A DNA stretch of 64,000 nt from Arion vulgaris (Eukaryota; Mollusca; Gastropoda; Stylommatophora; Arionidae), in NCBI GenBank assembly GCA_020796225.1, contig CM036759.1:67878590-67942589 (forward strand). Direction: 5' to 3'. The position numbers and the translations under genes are program-made. Below, piece after piece: positions 50,666 through 60,900 of the stretch (positions are counted from its first letter, which is position 1; every line of letters begins with the position of its first letter). A model generated the notes under the pieces. The model ran no database searches, was not told the origin of the DNA, and saw only the letters and a list, made by a program, of their open reading frames with translations.

Positions 50666-51450
50666 CACCAATGCTCTCTCAGTCATCACGGCACTGAAAA
50701 GTGCAGGTAAAACAGAGCTCAATGAGCTTAAAGCGATCCTCGGTGTACTAGTAAACTCACTTAAACGCACCGTCATTTAGTGGATACCATCACATTTCAA
50801 TATAAGCGGAAATGAACAAGCTGACAAGCTGGCGAAAGAAGGAGGGCGACTACCGCAGACTGATCCCGAGATCAGCTATGAAGAGGCAAGAACAACCATC
50901 GGTTGGCAGTATAAAGAAAAATGGTCGAAAGACCACCCACAACACAGCAGCAGAGATGGGTACTATGGTCTTTCCGTGCGAACAAGTTGCTATATTCCGC
51001 CTCCATACTGCCATAACATGCTTCGGGTCCACATGTTCCACAAATTTAAAATTTGCACAACTAGCCTGTGCCACTTTGAAAGAGCGGACATGACGGCCGA
51101 GCACATACTGCAAGACTGTCAGTTGTTAGCAGGCCTAAGAAACGAAACCTGGCCCGGTAACACAGAGCTTCAAGAGAAGCTGTACAGAGAGATGTGATAA
51201 GCTGTACAGAGAGATGTGAGAAGCTGTACAGAGAGATGTGAGAAGATGTACAGAGAGATGTGAGAAGATGTACAGAGAGATGTGAGAAGCTGTACAGAGA
51301 GATGTGAGAAGCTGTACGGAGAGATGTGAGAAGATGTACAGAGATATGTGAGAAGCTGTACAGAGAGACGGAGTCCCTAAAAACAACTGTACAATTCATG
51401 ATAAAATTTGGTTCATCAGTCTAGGCGGGATCGACAGAGAGAGAGAGAGC
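50660..51450 (+). mobile_element. LINE-H copy: RNase H to 3' end, with internal 20-bp array
   Basis: FTNALSVITALKSAGKTELN carries the RNase H Asp region (here FTNA in place of the usual FTDA or YTDS). After a stop, WIPSHFNISGNEQADKLAKE supplies the GNEQADKLAKEG block, with His retained in IPSH. Next come DPEISYEEARTTIGWQYKEK, then a motif-rich C-terminus TAEHILQDCQLLAGLRNETW. The 3' region contains a 20-bp array (51183-51372), then CGGAGTCCCTAAAAACAACT, CATCAGTCTAGGCGGGATCG and (GA)n. Asp to Asn and the stop codon indicate a dead copy. Confidence 0.85.
51183..51372. repeat. 20-bp tandem repeat, about 9 copies (from LINE-H 3' coding end)
   Basis: AGCTGTACAGAGAGATGTGA recurs every 20-21 bp, alternating AAGCTG and AAGATG. 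The first unit is in the LINE-H frame (EKLYREM, then stop). The copy at 63811 has the corresponding AGAAGCTGTACGGAGGG only once. Confidence 0.93.
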
Positions 51451-51620
51451 CTAAGAGTAATTGAACATTGTACCAGTTATACGTCTACAAGTAGGCCAGC
51501 ACATCCGATTTCTTCGACGCTATTTTTAAACTAGTGTAGCTTCCCTAGATCCCTACCTCAGTCGCAGTGTTGCAATTCTTTGCTCATCTTGCTGGCCCCG
51601 ACAACATACAGACGGAGCAA
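51450..51620 (-). mobile_element. SINE-E copy, antisense, tail-truncated
   Basis: GCCTAAGAGTAATTGAACAT, CAAGTAGGCCAGCACATCCG, CTCAGTCGCAGTGTTGCAAT and TGCTGGCCCCGACAACATAC. A deletion removes the GCCTCTTACGACATGCCTTGTAGG portion. Confidence 0.8.
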
Positions 51621-51657
51621 TCAAGCAATGAACGGACCACTAACATGACATATGAGT

Positions 51658-51925
51658 GCTTTGACCGCCCGAGTGGTTACCGGGACCCAAATTTTGGGTG
51701 TAAAGAATAGAACCACTGTTACCTGCCACTCATGTCGTAAGAGGCGAATAAGGAGGTTTGGATGAAATCGGATGCATGTGTCCTAAACGTGTAGAAGTCT
51801 ATGCGTTTAGGGGCCTACCAAACCAATGTGCAAGGTATACACGTTCTTGGCAAAGATCAAACATATCACAAAGTGATTAAAATTGATGGTAAAGAACGGA
51901 AGCAAAGAAGAAGAAGAGTGCTTTG
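51658..51925 (+). mobile_element. SINE-E copy, sense, full length with (GAA)n tail
   Basis: The head GACCGCCCGAGTGGTTACCG looks like an A-box region. GTGTAAAGAATAGAACCACT, ATGTCGTAAGAGGCGAATAA, CGGATGCATGTGTCCTAAAC, TTGGCAAAGATCAAACATAT and GAACGGAAGCAAAGAAGAAG follow. It belongs to the same subfamily as the antisense copy at 13756. Confidence 0.9.
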
Positions 51926-52392
51926 ATTTGATTGTCATGTGCAATGATAATAATTAATAAAATAACGTCTGCAACTGAGAGGACTCAAACAAGAAGTACA
52001 AGTCGCAGCAGACAAGAGCTTCATCTTCGTAATTAAAGTGCCCTGTCTGGTGACAAAGATGTATTGTCTGTCTTCGAGTCTTCATAAACGGCAGACGACT
52101 TTTCATATTGTTACATTCCAAACACAACAATACTCAAGATGGAGATTTGATAGCTTCTGGTAGCCAGATTTAAAGATGACCTACTTTTAATGGCCAAATT
52201 GTAAGGATTAATCTTCGATCTTGCAATAGTGCTACTCAATAGTGCTACAGTGCCACTATTCATTAAATTTAATTTTGTCTTTCCAAGACTAATGTAGATA
52301 TTTGGGCAGTTTTTGATATGATGTAGACTGTAGAATATTACTATTTTCTTTCTTCATTAGATAATATTAGTATTTCTTATATGTCATCATCG
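51926..52392. other. No gene recognised
   Basis: AT-rich sequence with no ORF above threshold. AATAGTGCTAC is repeated locally at 52226. Confidence 0.4.
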
Positions 52393-52640
52393 ACCGTATG
52401 TTACCGGAGCAACATATAGTCACACTGCGACCTACAAGGCATGTCGTAAGAGGCGGCTAAGGTAGTGGCCTAGGGAAGCTACCCTAGTAAATAAACAGCG
52501 TTGCAGAAATCAGATGTGCTGGCTTACTTGTAGGCGCATAACTGACACAATGTGACACAATGTACAATCGCTCTTAGGCTCAGATCATATACAAATCGAA
52601 AGAGTGGTTTATCAAGTGGCTTGTTCGAAGATAAAGGCAT
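52393..52640 (+). mobile_element. SINE-E copy, sense
   Basis: GTATGTTACCGGAGCAACAT, CACTGCGACCTACAAGGCAT, GCGGCTAAGGTAGTGGCCTA and GTTGCAGAAATCAGATGTGC. It carries a local duplication, ACTGACACAATGTGACACAATG, and has lost the GAA tail. A 28-bp array starts just after it. Confidence 0.85.
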
Positions 52641-52650
52641 AAACTGTAGG

Positions 52651-53165
52651 GAGCACTTTAATTATATCTTACACTAGGGAGCACTTTAATTATATCTTAC
52701 ACTAGGGAGCACTTTAATTATATCTTACACTAGGGAGCACTTTAATTATATCTTACACTAGGGAGCACTTTAATTATATCTTACACTAGGGAGCACTTTA
52801 ATTATATCTTACACTAGGGAGCACTTTAAGTATATCTTACACTAGTGAGCACTTTAATTATATCTTACACTAGGGAGCACTTTAATTATATCTTACACTA
52901 GGGAGCACTTTAATTATATACTAATCTTACACTAGGGAGCACTTTAATTATATCTTACACTAGGGAGCACTTTAATTATATCTTACACTAGGGAGCACTT
53001 TAAGTATATCTTACACTAGGGAGCACTTTAATTATATCTTACACAGGAGCACTTTAATTATATCTTAATCTAGGGAGCACTTTAATTATATCCTAATCTT
53101 ACACTAGGGAGCACTTTAATTATATCTTACACTAGGGAGCACTTTAATTATATACTAATCTTTTC
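52651..53165. repeat. 28-bp tandem repeat, about 18 copies
   Basis: AGGGAGCACTTTAATTATAT plus CTTACACT recurs every 28 bp (GCACTTTA at 52681, 52709 and on). Three units carry an ACTAAT insertion (ATATACTAATCTTACAC) and three have AAGTATAT. No source element was recognised. Confidence 0.95.
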
Positions 53166-53174
53166 TCCAGGTCT

Positions 53175-53475
53175 TTTAGATTTTTATATGCAACAGTTAC
53201 AACAGCCATGACCAACATCAGCGTAAGAAAGAAAGTTAGCACAGAACCTTGCTTGAATTACATTGAAGAACAAAGAATGAAGTGGTTTGGCCACTTAATA
53301 AGAATGCATCCATACTCCACAGTATACAGAGTCTTCTACAACAGAACATCGGGAAAGAAGGCATGAGGAAGACCACGAAAAAAGATGGTTAGATGGCGTA
53401 GCAGAATCCTGTCAAAGAGCAAAAATAACAATCACCCAAGCCACTAGAACAGCGCAAGACAAAAACAGAAAACCA
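53175..53475 (+). mobile_element. LINE-A copy, C-terminus, sense
   Basis: TNISVRKKVSTEPCLNYIEE then QRMKWFGHLIRMHPYSTVYR and VFYNRTSGKKA. A stop follows, then GRPRKKMVRWRSRI after a frameshift, and AKITITQATRTAQDKNRKP. It is the sense counterpart of the copy at 17482 and ends directly in the 32-bp array. Confidence 0.88.
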
Positions 53476-54152
53476 TGACACTGAGCAGCAGCCCGGTAAC
53501 AGTGTGACGACACTGAGCAACAACCCGGTAACAGTGTGACGACACTGAGCAACAACCCGGTAACAGTGTGACGACACTGAGCAACAACCCGGTAACAGTG
53601 TGACGACACTGAGAAACAACCCGGTAACAGTGTGACGACACTGAGAAACAACCCGGTAACAGTGTGACGACACTGAGAAACAACCCGGTAACAGTGTGAC
53701 GACACTGAGCAACAACCCGGTAACAGTGTGACGACACTGAGCAACAACCCGGTAACAGTGTAACGACACTGAGCAACAACCCGGTAACAGTGTAACGACA
53801 CTGAGCAACAACCCGGTAACAGTGTGACGACACTGAGCAACAACCCGGTAACAGTGTGACGACACTGAGCAACAACCCGGTAACAGTGTGACGACACTGA
53901 GCAACAACCCGGTAACAGTGTGACGACACTGAGCAACAACCCGGTAACAGTGTGACGACACTGAGCAACAACCCGGTAACAGTGTGACGACACTGAGCAA
54001 CAACCCGGTAACAGTGGGACGACACTGAGCAACAACCCGGTAACAGTGTGACGACACTGAGCAACAACCCCGTAACAGTGTGACGACACTGAGCAACAAC
54101 CCGGTAACAGTGTGACGACACTGAGCAACAACCCGGTAACAGTGTGACGACA
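53476..54152. repeat. Minisatellite, 32-bp unit, about 21 copies (LINE-A 3' end)
   Basis: CACTGAGCAACAACCCGGTA plus ACAGTGTGACGA recurs every 32 bp, highly uniform, with a run of GAGAAAC units at 53610-53690. It is the reverse complement of the unit at 740. It starts at the LINE-A stop region and ends GACGACAAAATAAGAAGAAA, matching the LINE-A terminus with its A/G-rich tail. Three overlapping minus-strand ORFs (up to 257 codons) are artefacts. Confidence 0.97.
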
Positions 54153-54403
54153 AAATAAGAAGAAAACAGCAAACAACAGCAACAAGAAAAAGATGATAAG
54201 CCTAAGATGGCGAATACCTTATGCCTAACTTCTAACTTGTGAGATTTCTAGATGAGCCTAGCGACAAGCATTCTGTTGTACTTGACTATGACTTATGAGC
54301 AGTAACTTGTTTATTTGAACCTTTTCTCCAACTGAAGTCCCATAAAAGAGATGCTGAAGCTAAAACCTTGGATCGCGTTTTATTGTGAACGATCCCTTTC
54401 TAA
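54153..54403. other. No gene recognised
   Basis: Flank of the LINE-A/array unit. AACAGCAAACAACAGCAACA at 54168 may be the remains of the element tail. Confidence 0.4.
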
Positions 54404-54583
54404 TCAAACAAACTCGAATAAACTCTCCACCCCTCTCTGCCACCAAAGACCATCGAAGTTGACATGAGCAGCGAAACTCGAGATGTCACTTGAGATACGC
54501 CAGGTGATTTGGTCTTTCTTTCTTGGTAAACCTTGATGACAAATAAAATCGTAATTTTTTCCTTCAATTTCAACTCCAATGTG
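54404..54583 (-). CDS. Possible unidentified coding exon, 59 codons
   Basis: Read on the minus strand from 54583, the frame gives HIGVEIEGKNYDFICHQGLP then RKKDQITWRISSDISSF and HVNFDGLWWQRGVESLFEFV, with a stop at 54404. Composition (three Trp, several Asp/Gly, balanced charge) looks protein-like and differs from the retroelement and repeat ORFs around it. There is no ATG in this frame. A TTTAAG sequence just upstream could be a weak splice acceptor. I do not recognise the family. It may be an exon of a gene within the Otx intron, a pseudogene piece, or chance. Confidence 0.22.
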   Translation of the reverse strand, partial: HIGVEIEGKNYDFICHQGLPRKKDQITWRISSDISSFAAHVNFDGLWWQRGVESLFEFV

Positions 54584-54659
54584 CACATCTTAAACAGCAT
54601 TTTCCACTCTTCCTCTAGCCTCTTAATTCTTCCACTATCAGATAGTTCAGCCTATTCTT

Positions 54660-54740
54660 CAGCTCAGTCTCTTACGACATGCCTTGTAGGTCGCAGTGTT
54701 ACTATTCTTTGCTCCCATTGCAGGGCCGTGCGGTATATTT
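54660..54740 (-). mobile_element. SINE-E head fragment, antisense
   Basis: CTCTTACGACATGCCTTGTA plus GGTCGCAGTGTTACTATTCT and GCAGGGCCGTGCGG are the head-side third of SINE-E. Confidence 0.8.
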
Positions 54741-55235
54741 TTTCAGTATGATGCAAGTTTTCGAAATGCAGCCTTTTAAATGTTGTTTCCTTAAAATAAA
54801 CTTCAATGGTGATTTTGATTTCCCTGCTTATGTCACCCCCTCCTTACGGTGCCGCCTGATGTGCCGTCTCCTGTATCACAGCACGGCACTGCCCCCTTAC
54901 AAGCGTGAGAGGTATAACCGACACGGCTGTTTATAATAGAAATACGAAATAAGAATGAGACGACCATGGCAACGAAATACAAACAGACAAGTTGTGAAGA
55001 TGATGCTCTGAAAATGGTTGACACGGGTATCATTGACAGACCTTCTGGACAAACTTGACAGAGGTCATCATGACAGACCTTCTGAAAGAAAATGCTGCTA
55101 GACTGTCGTGAATGAAGTATCCAGAGTAGACATTGTCAACTGAAGCTAGTGGACCCCGACATTTGAGTCTTTTGTTAGAATGGTCACTTGCTTGATAACG
55201 TTCTGACTATGACCTACAAGAATGAGACGGCAATT
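54741..55235. other. No gene recognised
   Basis: The only internal echo is ATCATGACAGACCTTCTG against ATCATTGACAGACCTTCTGG (55029 and 55066). ORFs are short. Confidence 0.4.
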
Positions 55236-55700
55236 ATTTCAGGCTGTTGTTTTACCAAGCAAATACAGGGACCGTTGTGAAGAGGTACAGACGAGACTGT
55301 TGTGGAGAGGTATAGTCGAGACCGTTGGGAAGAGGTACATATGAGACCGTTGTGGAGAGGTATAGCCGAGACCTTGTGAAGAGTATAGCAGAGATCGTTG
55401 TGAAGAGGTACAGATGAGACCATTGTGAAGAGGTAAGACGAGACCTGTGTGAAGAGGTGACAGTCGAGATCCGCTTGTGAAGGTACAGCGAGACCGTTGT
55501 GAAAGGTACAGCCGAGACCGTTGTGAAGAGGTACAGCGAGACCGTTGTGAAAGGTACAGACGAGACCGTTGTGAAAGGTACAGCGAGACCGTTGTGAAAG
55601 GTACAGCGAGACCGTTGTGAAAAGGTACAGACGAGACCGTTGTGAAAAGGTACAGACGAGACCGTTGTGAAGGTACAGCAGACCGTTGGAAAAGGTACAG
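55236..55700. repeat. 25-bp repeat, about 18 copies, degraded by indels
   Basis: GAGACCGTTGTGAAGAGGTA plus CAGAC is the inferred unit. Most copies lack one or more bases (GTGAAAGGTACAGCGAGACC, GTGAAGAGGTAAGACGAG). Frames on the minus strand stay open in all three phases by chance. Confidence 0.85.
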
Positions 55701-55994
55701 ACGAGACGGGAGCATACGGCATCAAGTAGCAAAGTTGGCGATGTGGTTGATCATTCACTTAGCTGATTGGGCTCTGACAAACGCTCGCCTGCAGGGCTAG
55801 CAAAGAGTAATGTGACAAATAAAGGAGGTTTGTGGTTCGAGCTCCGTGTTTGTTTAATTGTTGTAAAAATTGTCAAATGTAAATGTGAGCATTGAAGCGC
55901 GTTGTAATGGGTTCAAGAACGAGAGGATAATTTAGGGAGACAGTGACACGAACGTTGCTGGGAGAGGCATTAAATACCGGACTTAATTCCGTGG
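55701..55994. other. No gene recognised
   Basis: Unique-looking flank with no motif-bearing ORF. Confidence 0.4.
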
Positions 55995-56060
55995 AGAAGA
56001 TTGAGTGAGTTGGCCAGTATAGAATGGTATGGAGAAATTGCTTGCATGCTCTATGTAAGG
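55995..56060 (+). mobile_element. LINE-B 3' end fragment
   Basis: TAGAATGGTATGGAGAAATT and CATGCTCTATGTAAGGTATA match the LINE-B terminus at 37054-37110 (TAGAGTGGTATGGAGAATTT). Confidence 0.65.
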
Positions 56061-56099
56061 TATAACGGTACCACAGGATATATTATTATATTATCTTAT

Positions 56100-56480
56100 C
56101 TTAACCACATTTGCCGTGAAGCGTTGTGGGGAGAGTTAGTTTTCTATCTAGTGCCAGGTGTGTTGTGCTTGACGTTGTCAGTCCATGCTTTCGCAGGGAC
56201 TCTGAGATGTTATCTATCCATCGTGTTCTTGGCCTGCCTCGTGCTCTGCGCCCTGAATGTCGATTATTGTAGACACGTGATGGTAGTAAATATGGTTCCA
56301 TTCTCATTAGATGACCAAACCACTTGAATCTTTGCTTCTCGATGTACTGTATGCATGGTATAGTACCAACGATGTTGTTGATATTCTCGTTTCTCACTCT
56401 ATCTCTCCTTGTAACGTTGACAGCTTTTCGTAGACATCTCATTTCACATGTTGTAATCTTGCTTTCTTGTGTCTAAGTCA
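56100..56480 (-). mobile_element. LINE-A copy, RT-ORF C-terminus, antisense
   Basis: The minus strand is open for 113 residues: MRCLRKAVNVTRRDRVRNEN, then YIEKQRFKWFGHLMRMEPYL, SRVYNNRHSGRRARGRPRTR, WIDNISESLRKHGL and ALDRKLTLPTT. It is the least damaged C-terminus of this family here and was used to recognise the copies at 1383, 9035, 17482 and 53175. It is truncated upstream of the thumb. Confidence 0.87.
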
Positions 56481-56604
56481 GGAACCAAGTTTGGCACTGA
56501 TAGCAGAGAGTTGGAATAAATATGCAGTTTATCAGCTATCGTTTGACTGCCATTTAATGGATATATTATTATTTATACTAAATTTAATATTTAATTGAAA
56601 ATGT

Positions 56605-56875
56605 AAACTGACTAATGCTACAAATAAGAATGAGAAAATTGAAAGTATTTTGGACATATAATGAGACACTATGGGCCGGAGAAGACCATCATGGAAGGAG
56701 GTGTTCGCTCAAAGAGAAGAAGAGGAAGACCACGAAGAATATGGATTCAGGATGTAACTGATGGTTTGAACATGACGGCTGCAGAGGCAGGACATATATC
56801 CTATGATATAAAAAAATTCCAAAGAACTTTTAGGGTGGCAAAGTTCTGCTCATGACAAGCTTTTTGATGATGATA
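56605..56875 (+). mobile_element. LINE-D 3' fragment, well preserved
   Basis: GGVRSKRRRGRPRRIWIQDV then TDGLNMTAAEAGHISYDIKK and FQRTFRVAKFCS before the stop, followed by GACAAGCTTTTTGATGATGA. This gives the reference for the interrupted copy at 13620-14090. Confidence 0.88.
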
Positions 56876-56884
56876 CTAAATTAA

Positions 56885-56962
56885 GCAGTATAATGGCTTT
56901 GCGTGAATATAAAATAATGTGCGAGACAGGATATCGGCTCTGAAGATTGAATGGGTTAATAC
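56885..56962. repeat. Dispersed 75-bp repeat, copy 3 of 3
   Basis: ATGGCTTTGCGTGAATATAA, GCGAGACAGGATATCGGCTC and GAATGGGTTAATAC match 15185 and 43335. Confidence 0.6.
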
Positions 56963-57012
56963 TTGGTCACCGTCTATTTTCAATATTCTTTGGCGCCGGT
57001 GATTCCTCTTGT

Positions 57013-57440
57013 GTTATTGATTGATTGATCGATTGATTGATAGGACCATCATCATTGCACTTCAGTGAGTATCCGTGTGTGCTCCGATATCTTTCTTACA
57101 CAGGAAGATCTCAGCTGCAGGGCCCGAACTCTGTAGCACCAGCGAGGTCCCGATGTAATTTTGAAGATGGTGAAGATATTTTTGTAGGAATTTTATTTGT
57201 AAACTTTTCTAATGAATTTTGCCCAGGCCGCGGCTTTCCAGTCTGTTCTTCTTTATTTTGAAATACCAAATGTTCATTCACGTGCTAAAGTTGAACACGG
57301 TACCTACATTTCATCGTCCATCTCCGATAGGACTACAAACTCGATCTCACCTACATTGAGATCAGGTATCTCTGGAAAGTATCACGATGTCTCCACGAGG
57401 GAGCAAACCCGGTACCTTTACCACGAAGAGGCAACCACCG
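57013..57440 (-). mobile_element. SINE-A copy, antisense
   Basis: GATTGATTGATAGGACCATC, ATTGCACTTCAGTGAGTATC, CCGAACTCTGTAGCACCAGC, TCCGATAGGACTACAAACTC, TCACCTACATTGAGATCAGG and GGTACCTTTACCACGAAGAG. The head abuts an antisense SINE-B. Confidence 0.87.
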
Positions 57441-57442
57441 GT

Positions 57443-57645
57443 TTCGTTGCACCGGGTTTTACATGTACTGCTCGGTTCCCCTACACTGAAAGAATACGCC
57501 AGCTTCCGAGAATATTTCCTAAAGTATTAACTCCGTAGCTCGGTAACAGTCCTATGAATCTTCCCCAAAAAAATCAATTTAGGAACCAACCTTCTTCGGA
57601 ACGAAAGGCAAACTAATTAACCACTCAACCACAAAGACCCAAACA
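57443..57645 (-). mobile_element. SINE-B copy, antisense, degraded
   Basis: GTTGCACCGGGTTTTACATG, AAAGTATTAACTCCGTAGCT, CGGTAACAGTCCTATGAATC, AACGAAAGGCAAACTAATTA and CCACTCAACCACAAAGACCC. Confidence 0.82.
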
Positions 57646-57905
57646 CGCAACTGAACTATACAAACACAAAGAATGAAAAGTGACATGAGTGGAGTTTAAC
57701 AAAACAAACTTGGAGGAAAACAGATACCATAAATGAATAGAACAGAATAAATAAATAAAGTGTAATCGAGAACCACAATATCGACAATTGAAACAAATCG
57801 TTGACCGATTACAGATTTAGACCGGACTTATCAGTCATTCTCTACAGCTGTTGCCTTGTTTTCTCATCAATATGTTTGCATAGTGTAGTTTTGTTTATTG
57901 TTGTA
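57646..57905. other. No gene recognised
   Basis: AT-rich flank of the large array. No repeat match. Confidence 0.4.
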
Positions 57906-57910
57906 TGTTT

Positions 57911-60900
57911 TTCCTAGCGTTTCTTCATTGCTTCTGTTGTTCTCTGCGTCCTGTATACTGTGTACGATTTAGTCCTTGTATTGTTCATTGTTTCTGCTGT
58001 TCTCTGCGTCCTGTATACTGTGTACGATTTAGTCCTTGTATTGTTCATTGTTTCTGCTGTTCTCTGCGTCCTGTATACTGTGTATGATTTAGTCCTTGTA
58101 TTGTTCATTGTTTCTGCTGTTCTCTGCGTCCTGTATACTGTGTACGATTTAGTCCTTGTATTGTTCATTGTTTCTGTTGTTCTCTGCGTCCTGTATACTG
58201 TGTACGATTTAGTCCTTGTATTGTTCATTGTTTCTGTTGTTCTCTGCGTCCTGTATACTGTGTACGATTTAGTCCTTGTATTGTTCATTGTTTCTGTTCT
58301 CTGCGTCCTGTATACTGTGTACGATTTAGTCCTTGTATTGTTCATTGTTTCTGCTGTTCTCTGCGTCCTGTATACTGTGTACGATTTAGTCCTTGTATTG
58401 TTCATTGTTTCTGCTGTTCTCTGCGTCCTGTATACTGTGTACGATTTAGTCCTTGTATTGTTCATTGTTTCTGCTGTTCTCTGCGTCCTGTATACTGTGT
58501 ACGATTTAGTCCTTGTATTGTTCATTGCTTCTGTTGTTCTCTGCGTCCTGTATACTGTGTACGATTTAGTCCTTGTATTGTTCATTGTTTCTGCTGTTCT
58601 CTGCGTCCTGTATACTGTGTACGATTTAGTCCTTGTATTGTTCATTGTTTCTGTTCTCTGCGTCCTGTATACTGTGTACGATTTAGTCCTTGTATTGTTC
58701 ATTGTTTCTGCTGTTCTCTGCGTCCTGTATACTGTGTACTGATTTAGTCCTTGTATTGTTCATTGTTTTCTGTTCTTCTGCGTCCTGTATACTGTGTACG
58801 ATTTAGTCCTTGTATTGTTCATTGTTTCTGTTCTCTGCGTCCTGTATACTGTGTACGATTTAGTCCTTGTATTGTTCATTGTTTCTGCTGTTCTCTGCGT
58901 CCTGTATACTGTGTACGATTTAGTCCTTGTATTGTTCATTGTTTCTGCTGTTCTCTGCGTCCTGTATACTGTGTACGATTTAGTCCTTGTATTGTTCATT
59001 GTTTCTGCTGTTCTCTGCGTCCTGTATACTGTGTACGATTTAGTCCTTGTATTGTTCATTGTTTGCTGTTCTCTGCGTCCTGTATACTGTGTACGATTTA
59101 GTCCTTGTATTGTTCATTGTTTCTGTTCTCTGCGTCCTGTATACTGTGTACGATTTAGTCCTTGTATTGTTCATTGTTTCTGCTGTTCTCTGCGTCCTGT
59201 ATACTGTGTACGATTTAGTCCTTGTATTGTTCATTGTTTCTGCTGTTCTCTGCGTCCTGTATACTGTGTACGATTTAGTCCTTGTATTGTTCATTGTTTT
59301 CTGTTCTCTGCGTCCTGTATACTGTGTACGATTTAGTCCTTGTATTGTTCATTGTTTCTGCTGTTCTCTGCGTCCTGTATACTGTGTACGATTTAGTCAT
59401 TGTATTGTTCATTGCTTCTGCTGTTCTCTGCGTCCTGTATACTGTGTACGATTTAGTCCTTGTATTGTTCATTGTTTCTGCTGTTCTCTGCGTCCTGTAT
59501 ACTGTGTACGATTTAGTCCTTGTATTGTTCATTGTTTCTGTTCTCTGCGTCCTGTATACTGTGTACGATTTAGTCCTTGTATTGTTCATTGCTTCTGCTG
59601 TTCTCTGCTCCTGTATACTGTGTACGATTTAGTCCTTGTATTGTTCATTGTTTCTGTTGTTCTCTGCATCCTGTATACTGTGTACGATTTAGTCCTTGTA
59701 TTGTTCATTGTTTCTGCTGTTCTCTGCGTCCTGTATACTGTGTACGATTTAGTCCTTGTATTGTTCATTGTTTCTGCTGTTCTCTGCATCCTGTATACTG
59801 TGTACGATTTAGTCCTTGTATTGTTCATTGTTTCTGCTGTTCTCTGCATCCTGTATACTGTGTACGATTTAGTCCTTGTATTGTTCATTGCTTCTGTTGT
59901 TCTCTGCATCCTGTATACTGTGTATGATTTAGTCCTTGTATTGTTCATTGTTTCTGTTCTCTGCGTCCTGTATACTGTGTATGATTTAGTCCTTGTATTG
60001 TTCATTGTTTCTGTTGTTCTCTGCGTCCTGTATACTGTGTACGATTTAGTCCTTGTATTGTTCATTGTTTCTGTTGTTCTCTGCGTCCTGTATACTGTGT
60101 ATGATTTAGTCCTTGTATTGTTCATTGTTTCTGTTCTCTGCGTCCTGTATACTGTGTACGATTTAGTCCTTGTATTGTTCATTGTTTCTGTTCTCTGCGT
60201 CCTGTATACTGTGTACGATTTAGTCCTTGTATTGTTCATTGTTTCTGTTGTTCTCTGCATCCTGTATACTGTGTACGATTTAGTCCTTGTATTGTTCATT
60301 GTTTCTGTTGTTCTCTGCGTCCTGTATACTGTGTATGATTTAGTCCTTGTATTGTTCATTGTTTCTGTTGTTCTCTGCATCCTGTATACTGTGTACGATT
60401 TAGTCCTTGTATTGTTCATTGTTTCTGCTGTTCTCTGCATCCTGTATACTGTGTACGATTTAGTCCTTGTATTGTTCATTGTTTCTGCTGTTCTCTGCGT
60501 CCTGTATACTGTGTAAGATTTAGTCCTTGTATTGTTCATTGTTTCTGCTGTTCTCTCGTCCTGTATACTGTGTACGATTTAGTCCTTGTATTGTTCATTG
60601 TTTCTGCTGTTCTCTGCGTCCTGTATACTGTGTACGATTTAGTCCTTGTATTGTTCATTGTTTCTGTTGTTCTCTGCGTCCTGTATACTGTGTATGATTT
60701 AGTCCTTGTATTGTTCATTGTTTCTGTTGTTCTCTGCGTCCTGTATACTGTGTAAGATTTAGTCCTTGTATTGTTCATTGTTTCTGTTGTTCTCTGCGTC
60801 CTGTATACTGTGTACGATTTAGTCCTTGTATTGTTCATTGTTTCTGCTGTTCTCTGCGTCCTGTATACTGTGTACGATTTAGTCCTTGTATTGTTCATTG

